A DNA stretch of 64,000 nt from Nannocystis exedens. Lineage in GTDB: Bacteria; Myxococcota_A; Polyangia; Nannocystales; Nannocystaceae. The stretch covers positions 9,882,001 to 9,946,000 of the forward strand of contig NZ_NETK01000001.1 of NCBI RefSeq assembly GCF_002343915.1, read 5' to 3'. Shown here one piece after another: positions 51,605-61,520 of this stretch. Every line of letters begins with the position of its first letter. The first letter of the stretch is position 1. Made by a program: the position numbers and the translations under genes. The notes beneath the pieces were generated by a model, which was not told where the DNA came from, made no database searches, and saw only the letters and a list, made by a program, of their open reading frames with translations.

Positions 51605-52387
51605 TCAGGGGGCGGGCAGCGCCTCGAAGAAGAGGCGGCCGTCTCGCTCGTGGGCGACCACGCCGAAGGCCGCGCCGAGGTGCTCGGGGCTGAAGACGTC
51701 GCGGCAGGCGCCGACGCGGGCGCGGCCGGCGGCGAGCAGGACGGCGTCGTCGGCGTGGCGGCGGGCGAGGTCGAGGTCGTGCTCGGCGACGAGGACGGCG
51801 ACGCCCTCGCGCGCGAGGGCCCGCAGGTGGCGGTAGAGGCCGAGCGCGTGGCCGATGTCGAGGCCGGCGGCCGGCTCGTCGAGGATGACGACGGCGGCCT
51901 CGGCCGCGAGCATGCGCGCGAGCATGACGCGCTGGCGCTCGCCGCCGCTGAGCCGACCGATCGGCCGCTCGGCGAACGGGCCGAGGCCGAGGCGGGCGAG
52001 GGCGGCGGCGGCGGCCTCGGCGTCGGCGGCGCGCGGCGGGCCGAAGCGCGGCAGGTTGGGCAGCCGGCCGAGGAGGACGACCTCACGCACGTGCAGGTCG
52101 GGCTCGACGGGGCAGTGCTGCGGCAGATAGGCGAGCCGGCGGGCGCGCGCGGCCGGCGAGAGGTCGGCGAGGCGGTCGCCGAGCAGCTCGACGTGGCCGG
52201 CCTGCGGACGGTCGAGCCCGGCGAGGGTGCGCAGGAGGGTCGACTTGCCGGCGCCGTTGGGGCCGGCGACGACGCAGATCCGTCCGCGCCGGAGGTCGAG
52301 GTCGAGGGCGTCGTAGAGGACCCGATCGGCGAGCAGACAGGTCAGGCCGCGAGCGGCGAGGGCGGGCGCCTCGGTCATGTCCGACAT
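51605..52387 (-). CDS. ABC transporter ATP-binding protein, orphan
   Basis: A 260-residue ATPase of the FecE/BtuD type. Walker A is GPNGAGKSTLL, the signature LSGGERQRVMLARMLA, Walker B VVILDEPAAGLDIG, and the H-loop EHDLDL. Such ATPases power iron-siderophore, cobalamin or haem importers and normally sit next to FecCD-type permease and binding-protein genes; none is adjacent. ATG at 52387 (MSD) or 52378 (MTEAP); neither has a good ribosome site. It is divergent from the YgiQ gene. Confidence 0.9.
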   Translation of the reverse strand: MSDMTEAPALAARGLTCLLADRVLYDALDLDLRRGRICVVAGPNGAGKSTLLRTLAGLDRPQAGHVELLGDRLADLSPAARARRLAYLPQHCPVEPDLHVREVVLLGRLPNLPRFGPPRAADAEAAAAALARLGLGPFAERPIGRLSGGERQRVMLARMLAAEAAVVILDEPAAGLDIGHALGLYRHLRALAREGVAVLVAEHDLDLARRHADDAVLLAAGRARVGACRDVFSPEHLGAAFGVVAHERDGRLFFEALPAP

Positions 52388-52487
52388 TAATAGGAGGGAG
52401 TCGGGGGGGCCCGGCAAGCCCGCGGGCAAGAGGTGGCGCACGCGCGGGCACGGGCGCAGGGGCGGCGGATCGACTAGTGTTCGCCGC

Positions 52488-54428
52488 ATGTCGCTCGTCC
52501 AGCTCAGGGCCAGCAAGACGGCGCCGCCGCGGGACCTGCGGGCGTTCCTGCCGATGACCCGCGAGGAGATGGAGGCCCGCGGGTGGGACGAGCTCGACGT
52601 GCTCATCATCAACGGCGACGCCTACGTCGACCACCCGGCGTTCGGCGGGGCGCTGATCGGCCGGTTCCTCGAGGGCCGCGGGCTGCGGGTCGGGATGATC
52701 GCGCAGCCGCGCTGGGATGACCCGAAGGACATCTCGCGCTTGGGTCGGCCGCGGCTGTTCGTCGGCATCACCGCGGGCAACCTCGACTCGATGCTCAACA
52801 AGCTGACGGCGCAGAAGAAGGTCCGCGGCGAGGACCAATACTCGCCCGACGGCGCGCTCGAGCAGCGGCCGAACCGCGCCAGCATCGTCTACTCGAACCT
52901 GGCCCGGCAGGCGTTCCCGGGGCTGCCGGTGGTGCTCGGCGGCATCGAGGCGAGCCTGCGGCGGATCGCCCACTACGACTACTGGAGCGACCAGGTCCGC
53001 CGCAGCGTGCTGGTCGACAGCAAGGCCGACCTGCTGATCTTCGGCATGGGCGAGCGGCCGGTGTGGGAGGTCGCGCAGCGGCTCAAGGCCGGCGAAGACA
53101 TCAGCACGATCCGCGACGTCCGCGGCACCGCGGTGATGCTGCCGAAGGGCCAGTGGGAGCACCTGCCGAAGAGCCGCTACGTGCGCGACGGGCTGCCGCT
53201 GCACCTGCCGAGCTTCGAGGAGGTGAGCGCCGACAAGGACGCGTTCCTCGAGATGTCGCGGGCGTTCCAGCACGAGACCAATCCGGGCAACGGGCGGCCG
53301 CTGATCCAGCCGCACGGCGACCGGGCGCTCTACTGCAACCCGCCGGCGCACCCGCTCGACATGCGCGACATGGACGCGCTGTACGACCTGCCGTTCGTGC
53401 GCCGGCCGCACTGGATCTACGCGGGCAAGAAGATCCCGGCGTTCGAGACGGTCAAGCACTCGATCGTGACGATGCGCGGCTGCTTCGGCGGCTGCACGTT
53501 CTGCTCGATCACGGAGCACGAGGGCCGCATCATCCAGTCGCGCTCGGCCGAGAGCGTGCTGCGCGAGATCCGGGAGCTGCGCCGCATGGACGACTTCCGC
53601 GGGGTGATCTCGGACGTCGGCGGGCCGACGGCCAACATGTACCGCATGCGCTGCAAGAGCGAGCAGATCGAGAGCGCGTGCCGCAAGCTGTCGTGCGTCC
53701 ACCCGGGCGTGTGCGAGAACCTCGACACCGACCACGGGCCGCTCGTCGACCTGCTGAAGAAGGTGCGCAAGGCCGAGGGCGTGCGGCGCGTGTTCATCGC
53801 CTCGGGCGTCCGCTACGACCTGGCAGAACGATCTCCGGCGTTCATCCGCGAGCTGGCGACGCACCATACCGGCGGACAATTGTCCGTGGCGCCCGAGCAC
53901 GTGAAGGACGAGGTGCTCGCCAAAATGAAGAAGCCCGGGGTCGCCAGCTACGAGCGCTTCGCCGAGCAGTTCATGTGCGCGAGCGAGGCCGCCGGCAAAG
54001 AGCAGCACCTGGTGCCGTACTTCATTTCAGGGCACCCGGGCAGCACGCTGGACGACATGGTCGATCTCGCGCTGTGGCTGAAGGCGCGAGGCGTGCGGCC
54101 GCGGCAGGTGCAGGACTTCATCCCCACGCCGATGAGCATGGCGACCTGCATGTACTACACGGGTCGCGATCCGTTCACGCGCCAGCCGGTCTACACGGCG
54201 AAAGAGCTGCGCGAGAAGAAGCTGCAGAAGTCGCTACTACTTTATTGGGATCCGGCGCAGCACCACCTCGCTCGCGAGGCGCTGCGCCGAGCCGGACGCG
54301 CAGCGCTGATCGGTCACGGGCCGTCGTGTCTGGTGCCGCCGGAGGGAGGAGCGACGCGCACACCTGGAGCCTCGCCTGTCCCGGGCGCCAGGCGGGCGCG
54401 GCGCGGGCTCGGGGCCGCCGGACCGTGA
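52488..54428 (+). CDS. ygiQ: YgiQ-family radical SAM protein
   Basis: A 646-residue radical SAM protein. The [4Fe-4S] motif CFGGCTFC (C332, C336, C339) is preceded by a YgiQ N-terminal block (DELDVLIINGDAYVDHPAFGGALIGRFLEGRG) and followed by ITEHEGRIIQSRS and SVAPEHVKDEVLAKMKKPG. YgiQ proteins are widespread but their reaction is not firmly established. The Arg/Gly-rich C-terminal 45 residues contain a dispersed hairpin element (54375-54392). A short intergenic gap separates it from the divergent ABC ATPase. Confidence 0.9.
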   Translation: MSLVQLRASKTAPPRDLRAFLPMTREEMEARGWDELDVLIINGDAYVDHPAFGGALIGRFLEGRGLRVGMIAQPRWDDPKDISRLGRPRLFVGITAGNLDSMLNKLTAQKKVRGEDQYSPDGALEQRPNRASIVYSNLARQAFPGLPVVLGGIEASLRRIAHYDYWSDQVRRSVLVDSKADLLIFGMGERPVWEVAQRLKAGEDISTIRDVRGTAVMLPKGQWEHLPKSRYVRDGLPLHLPSFEEVSADKDAFLEMSRAFQHETNPGNGRPLIQPHGDRALYCNPPAHPLDMRDMDALYDLPFVRRPHWIYAGKKIPAFETVKHSIVTMRGCFGGCTFCSITEHEGRIIQSRSAESVLREIRELRRMDDFRGVISDVGGPTANMYRMRCKSEQIESACRKLSCVHPGVCENLDTDHGPLVDLLKKVRKAEGVRRVFIASGVRYDLAERSPAFIRELATHHTGGQLSVAPEHVKDEVLAKMKKPGVASYERFAEQFMCASEAAGKEQHLVPYFISGHPGSTLDDMVDLALWLKARGVRPRQVQDFIPTPMSMATCMYYTGRDPFTRQPVYTAKELREKKLQKSLLLYWDPAQHHLAREALRRAGRAALIGHGPSCLVPPEGGATRTPGASPVPGARRARRGLGAAGP

Positions 54429-54538
54429 ACCGGTAGCCGCGCCGAAGGCCGCGCTCGCGTCGCCGGTGCAGGTCCGCCCCGCCACCACGCTAGCGCACGA
54501 GCGCCGGCGAGGACGGTAGTTCCGCGTCACAGCCGACT

Positions 54539-55333
54539 ATGGATAAGATGCCCCAAGTTATGACGATGACGCGGAGCGCGACGCGAGTGTTGGCAGCTGT
54601 CACTGTGATGTCGAGCCTGGCGGGCTGTGAGGCGCTGCTCGAGCCGAAGACGAAGGTCTCGCTGGCCATCTCGCACCACGGTACGCGCGACGAGAACGGG
54701 GTCCTGCCGAACTACGGCGAGGCCGACGCCGCCCGCGTGTTCGTCAACGACAAGGGCTGGCAGGTCGCCCTGCAAGAGGGCGTGGTCGTGATGACCGCCG
54801 CGCAGGTCGAGTCGTGCGCCGGCGAGAGCTTCGACTTCGAGCTGCCGTACGGCCCGTTCCCCGAGTACCAGCTGGCGCAGGATCAGGACCTCGTCGACTT
54901 CGCGTCGGTCGAGCTGCCCGAAGGGACATATTGCAAGCTGCGCGTCGAGTACGGCCGCTACCAGTCGTCGCTGGCCGAGCAGGCGTTCGACACGCCGTAC
55001 AAGGTCGAGGGCCACGCGTCGATCGAGGGGCTGACGATCTACCTCGCCGGCACGGCGGTCGACCCGTCCGGCGCCCACGAGACCGCCAACTGGAAGTTCG
55101 AGACCAATCAGACCAGCATCGTCGAGCTCGACCTCAGCACGGCCGACGATGGCCGGCCGTTCTCGATCACCGGCAAGGAGCCGGGCGGCAGGGCGCTGAC
55201 GGTCGCCAAGACCTACGACGCGTACTTCCGCGGCGTCGACTTCTCCGACTACGACCCCGAGGCGATCAGCGGCCGCCTGCTCGAGATCCTCAGCGCCGAG
55301 ACGTACGTGATCGTCGGCGCCCAGGTCTTCTGA
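54539..55333 (+). CDS. Lipoprotein of unknown function
   Basis: A protein of up to 264 residues with a lipoprotein signal whose lipobox is SLAGC (MTRSATRVLAAVTVMSSLAGCE). The mature part has paired cysteines (SCAGESF and TYCKLRVEYGRYQ) and a beta-rich core (YGPFPEYQLAQDQDLVDFASVELPEGTYCKLRVEYGRY, EGHASIEGLTIYLAGTAVD) like carbohydrate-binding or DUF4382-type domains, but no family is certain. The ATG at 54539 has no good ribosome site; the later in-frame ATGs around 54560-54570 are alternatives. It overlaps the convergent protease gene by 44 bp. Confidence 0.7.
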   Translation: MDKMPQVMTMTRSATRVLAAVTVMSSLAGCEALLEPKTKVSLAISHHGTRDENGVLPNYGEADAARVFVNDKGWQVALQEGVVVMTAAQVESCAGESFDFELPYGPFPEYQLAQDQDLVDFASVELPEGTYCKLRVEYGRYQSSLAEQAFDTPYKVEGHASIEGLTIYLAGTAVDPSGAHETANWKFETNQTSIVELDLSTADDGRPFSITGKEPGGRALTVAKTYDAYFRGVDFSDYDPEAISGRLLEILSAETYVIVGAQVF

Positions 55334-56207
55334 GCCCGGCCAGCCCGGCGAGCACCACGAGGCCGAGCGGGCCGCCGGCGTCGCCGCCGGCGGCGCAGTC
55401 GCAACCGTCGTCGCGCTTCGGCTCGGTCACCAGGCAGTCGCACGTCTCGCACGCGTCGGTGCGCAGGTCGACACCTGTCTCTTGGTTCAGCCAGCACAGG
55501 GCGGCGTAGGGGATCGCGTAGAAGCCGCCCTTGCCGCACGTGTAGCCGCGCGAGGTGACGCCCGCGAGCACGACCTCGCCGGAGGAGAGGGTGACGAACG
55601 CGGGGCCGCCGGAGTCGCCCTGGCACGAGTCGTGGCCGTCGCCGCCGGCCTGGAACTCGAGGCCGCTCGGGCTGAAGCGCACGATCTCGACGTCGACCTG
55701 GCGCTTGAAACCGTTGAGGCTCTTCTCGTCGTCGCCGAAGCCGACGACGGTGATCGGGGCGCCGATGTACATCGCGTCGTCCCAGGTCGCCTGGTCGCTG
55801 ATCGGCCGCGTCGGCGCGACGCCGACGAGCGGCTCCTCGAGCACGACGTAGCCGTAGTCCCAGATGTCGACCTTGCAGACCTCGGTGTCGGTGCCACAAA
55901 AGTCCGGGTGCGAGCCGTGCTCGGCGACGGAGACGATCTGCTCGAACCCCGACCACACGTCGTCGCCGACGACGACGTGCATGAGCGCGGGCGAGGGGTT
56001 GTGGTCGAGGCAGTGCGCGGCGGTCAGCACGACGGTCGGGCTGACGAGCGTGCCGGTGCACATGGTGTCGCCGATGAGGATCGCCACGGCGCTCGGCCAC
56101 GAGCCCGGCTCGACCAAATCTCCGCCGTAGATCGGCGTGGGCGCGGGCGCGGGCGCGGTCCACGGGAGCGGCGTGGCGAGGAGGGCGACGAGGCCGAGCT
56201 GCAGCAT
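55290..56207 (-). CDS. Trypsin-like serine protease with MYXO-CTERM-like tail
   Basis: A 305-residue exported S1-family protease. The signal peptide MLQLGLVALLATPLPWTAPAPA is followed by the activation-like IYGGDLVEPGSWP. The catalytic triad is H65 in TAAHC, D117 in WDYGYVVL and S199 in GDSGGP. The C-terminus has cysteine pairs (DACETCDCLVTEPKRDDGCDCAAGG), then a hydrophobic helix (LGLVVLAGLAGL) and a basic tail (RRPGRRRSRTSRR), the tripartite layout of myxosortase-type (MYXO-CTERM) surface-anchoring signals. The ATG at 56207 opens the signal. Confidence 0.88.
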   Translation of the reverse strand: MLQLGLVALLATPLPWTAPAPAPTPIYGGDLVEPGSWPSAVAILIGDTMCTGTLVSPTVVLTAAHCLDHNPSPALMHVVVGDDVWSGFEQIVSVAEHGSHPDFCGTDTEVCKVDIWDYGYVVLEEPLVGVAPTRPISDQATWDDAMYIGAPITVVGFGDDEKSLNGFKRQVDVEIVRFSPSGLEFQAGGDGHDSCQGDSGGPAFVTLSSGEVVLAGVTSRGYTCGKGGFYAIPYAALCWLNQETGVDLRTDACETCDCLVTEPKRDDGCDCAAGGDAGGPLGLVVLAGLAGLRRPGRRRSRTSRR

Positions 56208-56367
56208 GCGACGAAGAATAACCCGGGTCGCCGGCGATCCACGGCGATCCGGCCCGCGTACTGCGCACACGGGCGGCGGATCGAAAATGCCCGGGCGCGC
56301 GGGCGCAGACCCGGGACAGCGCCCCTGCGATCTGGTACCGATCGCCAGGTCCGACCCGGGGAGGCGC

Positions 56368-57645
56368 GTGCCGACGAATCTCTTCGCTTATCCTAACCTG
56401 GTCTCGGAGCCAGGTCCGCTCCCGCTCCGCTCGCAGCTCGATCACGACTTCACCGACGCGCTGGCCCACATCGCCCGGATCCGCACCCGCCGGCGCCTGG
56501 AGCGGGATCCGGTGTTCCGCACGATCCGCCCGCAACTCGAGCGGGTCCTCCGCGGCTTCGAGTGGGACCTGGAGCCGACGCTCGGCCACTCGCTGGCGCC
56601 GCGACGCCCGGGGATCGTCCGCGCGGTCGCGTGGAACGTCGAGCGCGGCAAGCGCTTCGAGGGCCTGCACGCGCTCCTGACCTCCGACCCGGAGCTGTCG
56701 ACGGCCGACCTGCTGCTGCTGACCGAGGTCGACATCGGCATGGGCCGCTCGGGCAACCGCAACGTGCCGAAGGAGCTCGCCCACGCGCTCGGCATGGGCT
56801 ACGTGTTCGCCAACTATCACCTCGTGCTGGCCGAGGGCGACCGCGGCGAGCGCGGCCACGGCGTGCCGAACACCAAGGCGATGCACGGCTGCGCCCTGCT
56901 GACCCGCTTCCCGGTGCTCCGCTTCGAGGCGGTCGAGCTGCAGGAGCGGCGCGACAAGTTCCACGCGACCGAGAAGCGGATCGGCAACAAGCGCGCGCTG
57001 CTGTGCGAGCTGCTGCTGCCCGACGGGCCGCTGACGGTCGCGCTGGTCCACCTCGACCCGTTCGCCGGCCCCCGCGACCGCGCGCGCCACATCCGCGAGA
57101 TCGTCGCCCGCCTGCGCGAGTTCGGCGGCGAGCGCATGCTCCTCGGCGGCGACCTCAACACGAACACGTACGACCTCAGCAGCGGCCGCGGCCTGGCCTA
57201 CAACTTCTTCTACAAGTTGACGCGGTTCGGCATCGAGGGCATGGCGGCCCAGTACATGAAGCCGGAGGAGCACTTCGAGCGGGCCGTGTTCGCGGCGCTG
57301 CGCGACGGCGGGTTCGAGATCGACGGGTTCAACGACTTCACCCGCGGGACCATCTACTACGACATCTACGACCCCGAGATCTTCCGCAAGGCGCTCGACT
57401 ACATGCCCAAGGCGATGCGCCGGGTGATGTGGACGTACCTCGAGCGCCGGCTGGCGCCGTGGGGCGGGCGGGTGCCGCTGCGCGTCGACTGGTTCGCCGG
57501 CAAGGGCGTGCGCCCGCGCGAGCCGCAGGTGATCGAGCGCCCGGTCGCCGAGGGCAAGCTGGTGTCCGACCACAACCCGATCCTCGTCGATCTCGAGCTC
57601 GGCGCCGCGGACGAGCCGGACCTGGCCGAAGAGTCCGAGGGGTAG
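56368..57645 (+). CDS. Endonuclease/exonuclease/phosphatase (EEP)-family protein
   Basis: A 425-residue protein with an N-terminal helical extension (about 1-85) and an EEP hydrolase domain: AVAWNVERGKRFEGL, DLLLLTEVDIGMGRSGNRNV (metal-binding Glu), GGDLNTNTYD (catalytic Asp/Asn), and SDHNPILVDLEL (final catalytic Asp-His). Members are metal-dependent phosphodiesterases acting on DNA, inositol phosphates or sphingomyelin; the target is unknown. Start is GTG at 56368, supported by a GGGGAGG ribosome site. Confidence 0.88.
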   Translation: MPTNLFAYPNLVSEPGPLPLRSQLDHDFTDALAHIARIRTRRRLERDPVFRTIRPQLERVLRGFEWDLEPTLGHSLAPRRPGIVRAVAWNVERGKRFEGLHALLTSDPELSTADLLLLTEVDIGMGRSGNRNVPKELAHALGMGYVFANYHLVLAEGDRGERGHGVPNTKAMHGCALLTRFPVLRFEAVELQERRDKFHATEKRIGNKRALLCELLLPDGPLTVALVHLDPFAGPRDRARHIREIVARLREFGGERMLLGGDLNTNTYDLSSGRGLAYNFFYKLTRFGIEGMAAQYMKPEEHFERAVFAALRDGGFEIDGFNDFTRGTIYYDIYDPEIFRKALDYMPKAMRRVMWTYLERRLAPWGGRVPLRVDWFAGKGVRPREPQVIERPVAEGKLVSDHNPILVDLELGAADEPDLAEESEG

Positions 57646-57653
57646 CAGCGATG

Positions 57654-57706
57654 GGACATGTTCCCGAGGGCATGTCCGCCGAAACATGCTTGATGGGACA
57701 TGGCCT
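57654..57706. repeat. Cluster of dispersed hairpin elements between convergent genes
   Basis: Two linked units, GGACATG-TTCCCGAGGG-CATGTCC (57654-57677) and ACATGCTTGATGGGACATGG (about 57684-57703), between the EEP gene and the end of the amidohydrolase gene; a likely bidirectional terminator. Confidence 0.6.
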
Positions 57707-57711
57707 GAAGT

Positions 57712-58737
57712 TCACCGCCGGCGGTAGGCGCCGAGCCAGGCGCGGGCGTTGCCGCCGAGCACGCGGGAGACCACCGGCTCGGGGAGGGCGAGGCCGTGGT
57801 AGACGCCGGGGGTGAGCGCGCCGATCCGCGCGGCGTGGCGCCAGAACTCGAACCGCGGGCGCTCGAGCAGGCCGAGGTTGGCGGCGAGCTGCAGGTCCCA
57901 CTCGCGCACGGCGTCGAGGTCGTCGGGAGCGCCGCGGGTGGTGAGGAGGTCGGAGCCGAACAGGAACCGCTCGGGCTGGACCTCGATGAGGGCGCGCAGG
58001 CGGTCGCGATCCTCCTCGACGGCGGTGAAGCCGTCGACGCCGGGCAGGCCGCCGCCGTGGCTGGTGTCGACGCGCAGCCGCGGAAACTCGCGCAGGAGCC
58101 CGGCGAGGCGATCGAGGTCGGTGCGGCTGCCGCACAGGTGGGCGCAGACCAGCTCGAGCCGCGGGTGAGCGCGCAGCAGCCGGGCGAGCTCGTCGCGGTA
58201 GCGCACGGTGTTGACGTGGACGAGCACGGGCACCGAGCGGTGCTCGAGCCACTCGAACAGCGAGGCGTGGGCCGGATCGTCGAGCGGACGGGCGTGCAGC
58301 TTGTGGTGGCCGAAGTACAGCTTGACGCCGCGAGCCCCGCGCCGAAACCACCGCTCGAGCGCGGCGATGTCGACCTCGGCTGGCTCGACGGCGACGAACG
58401 GGAACAGGCGATCGCGGTGGGCCGCGGTGGCGGCGAGCAGGGCGTCGTTGGCCTCGCGCCAGCCGTGCATGCGAAGGTCGGCGCCGGGGGCGAGGCCGAG
58501 CGCGGGGTCGAGGTGCGGCGAGGCGATGACGACGGCGGCGGCGATGGCGTTGCGGTCGAGCGCGGCGAGCAGCTCGTCGACGAGGCCGCCGACGAGGTGG
58601 ACGTGGACGTCGACGCGGTCGCGCGCGGGCTCGTCGTCGCTGCCGGTGGTCCCGGTCGGCGTGGGGACGCCGCAGGCGAGCGAGAGGCCGGCGAGCAGGA
58701 CGAACCCGGCGCGCCGCGGCGAGGCTTCAGCACTCAC
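57712..58737 (-). CDS. Amidohydrolase-family lipoprotein
   Basis: A 341-residue lipoprotein (GFVLLAGLSLACG, lipobox SLAC) with an amidohydrolase_2-like TIM barrel: VDVHVHLVGG (first metal-binding His pair), VKLYFGHHKLHARP, LVHVNTVRY, LVCAHLCGS and LLFGSDLL (final Asp). The HxH near the N-terminus plus later His/Asp residues are those of metal-dependent decarboxylases and hydrolases. The substrate is unknown. Start is GTG at 58737, overlapping the upstream lipoprotein gene by 11 bp, so the two are coupled. Confidence 0.82.
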   Translation of the reverse strand: MSAEASPRRAGFVLLAGLSLACGVPTPTGTTGSDDEPARDRVDVHVHLVGGLVDELLAALDRNAIAAAVVIASPHLDPALGLAPGADLRMHGWREANDALLAATAAHRDRLFPFVAVEPAEVDIAALERWFRRGARGVKLYFGHHKLHARPLDDPAHASLFEWLEHRSVPVLVHVNTVRYRDELARLLRAHPRLELVCAHLCGSRTDLDRLAGLLREFPRLRVDTSHGGGLPGVDGFTAVEEDRDRLRALIEVQPERFLFGSDLLTTRGAPDDLDAVREWDLQLAANLGLLERPRFEFWRHAARIGALTPGVYHGLALPEPVVSRVLGGNARAWLGAYRRR

Positions 58738-59341
58738 ACTCGTCCTCGCCTTCGTAGTTGCGGAGCTCGACGTGCAGCCGATACGGATACTCCGCGGTCG
58801 CGCTGTCGCTGTGGACGCGGAGCAGCAGGACGCCGGCGTAGTCGTCGCCGTAACCGCTGAACGCGAGCACGCCGCCGTCGGCGGTCTGCGCGGTCAAGGG
58901 CTCGTGCGTGTCGGCGCGGTAGACCTCGACGGTCATGGTGTGCTCGGGGCCGGGGGCGAGCACCGGCTCGCCGCACGCCGCCCCGCACAGGCCGGCGTCC
59001 TTCACCAGCGCGCGCACGTGGAGGTAGTGGACGCTGTAACCGAGGCCGGCGACGTCGACGCGGTACCAGTCGTCCTCACCGGGGCAGAGGTAGGCGTCGG
59101 CGACCTCGTGGTAGGCGGACCACTCGCTGACGCTGTACCAGTCGACGTCGGTGGGATCGTCGGGATCGTCGTTGGGCTCCCAGGCGTCGTTGAGCGGGCA
59201 GGCGACGGCGCCGGTGGTCGCGCCGGGGTCGTCGCCGTCGCCGGACCCGAGGTCGCAGGCGGCGAGCGCGAAGGGGAGAGCGACATGTCGCAAGAGACAG
59301 GCCCTCCGCGCGGCGGCCGAGGTCGTGGCTGGCGTGGTCAT
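58727..59341 (-). CDS. Lipoprotein with pre-peptidase-like beta domain
   Basis: A 204-residue lipoprotein. A basic start leads to HVALPFALAACDLG (lipobox LAAC). The mature chain has EPNDDPDDPTDVDWY, followed by a beta-sandwich (DDWYRVDVAGLGYSVHYLHVRALVKDAGLCG.. and EHTMTVEVYRADTHEPL) of the pre-peptidase C-terminal (PPC) type, with paired cysteines and an acidic C-terminus. It probably binds a substrate or partner outside the cell. The signal peptide coding region contains a hairpin element (59283-59301). Confidence 0.72.
   Translation of the reverse strand: MTTPATTSAAARRACLLRHVALPFALAACDLGSGDGDDPGATTGAVACPLNDAWEPNDDPDDPTDVDWYSVSEWSAYHEVADAYLCPGEDDWYRVDVAGLGYSVHYLHVRALVKDAGLCGAACGEPVLAPGPEHTMTVEVYRADTHEPLTAQTADGGVLAFSGYGDDYAGVLLLRVHSDSATAEYPYRLHVELRNYEGEDECEC
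59283..59301. repeat. Dispersed hairpin element inside a signal peptide
   Basis: ACATGTC-GCAA-GAGACAGG, where it encodes ACLLRHVAL of the lipoprotein signal. Confidence 0.5.
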
Positions 59342-59770
59342 CGGAGATCCAGGACCCGGCAACCGTGGACCCGCGGCCGCGGCCGGCAATCGAGGTTCGT
59401 CCGCCGGGCCGAGGGGAGGTGGAGGTCGCAGGCCGGACGACGAAGGGACCGGGCGAGCCGCGAAAGCTCGCGCAGGCGCCGCCCGGGCCGTGCGGAGAGC
59501 GGATGCCCGAAAGGACAGGCGGCGCGGCGGGCCCGGCCGCGCTGGATATCGCGGGGACGTCCTGCAGAGATCCACCCGCACGAGCGCGGGTGGATCTGCG
59601 CGAGGTGATTCTGTCCGGAGAGACAGGTGGTCGAGGTGCGGCCGGAGGGCGCGCTCGAGATGTCCGGAGAGACAGGTGGCCATGGTCGCGGCCGGGGCGC
59701 GCGCGAGATGTCCGGAGAGGCAGGTCGGCGCGGCGGCCGCGAGCGGCCCGCGCGCGGGCGAGGGGGTCGC
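59342..59770. other. Intergenic region with an array of dispersed elements
   Basis: About 430 bp upstream of the PPC-type lipoprotein and downstream of the SPFH gene. It has no gene. Its right half holds the element array described at 59501-59804. Confidence 0.5.
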
Positions 59771-61339
<1,569 letters not shown>

Positions 61340-61366
61340 CGTTCGGGCTCCTGCGCGAGACCCCTT

Positions 61367-61382
61367 AGCAGCCGGCGTGCCA
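61367..61382 (-). promoter_or_regulatory. Sigma-54 (-24/-12) promoter of the SPFH gene
   Basis: Minus strand TGGCACG-CCGG-CTGCT, one mismatch from TGGCACG-N4-TTGCW and with exactly 10 bp between the GG and GC invariant pairs. The start point would be about 61356, leaving a 17-nt leader that contains AGGAG before the ATG at 61339. Confidence 0.75.
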
Positions 61383-61453
61383 GGCGCCGTGACGGGGCTG
61401 TGACGCGGCGCGGCCCGGGTGAAGGACGGACGGCGCGATCGCGACAGGATCGG

Positions 61454-61472
61454 CGGTGTATCAAAACGATGC
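61454..61472. promoter_or_regulatory. Putative activator site upstream of the SPFH promoter
   Basis: A 19-bp sequence (minus strand GCATCGTTTTGATACACCG) that matches the activator's own promoter copy (63097-63115) at 16 of 19 positions. It lies 72 bp upstream of the -24 element, the usual distance for an enhancer site, and overlaps a further TGCATCG repeat. Confidence 0.55.
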
Positions 61473-61520
61473 AGATGGATCGTTGCGATGCACCTGCAGC
61501 GAACGGGCGGCGCGGGCGGA

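Noticed and set aside
55620..55640. A TGGCACG sequence resembling a -24 element
   Set aside because: The downstream spacing to a GC -12 pair is wrong, and it lies inside the protease coding sequence.
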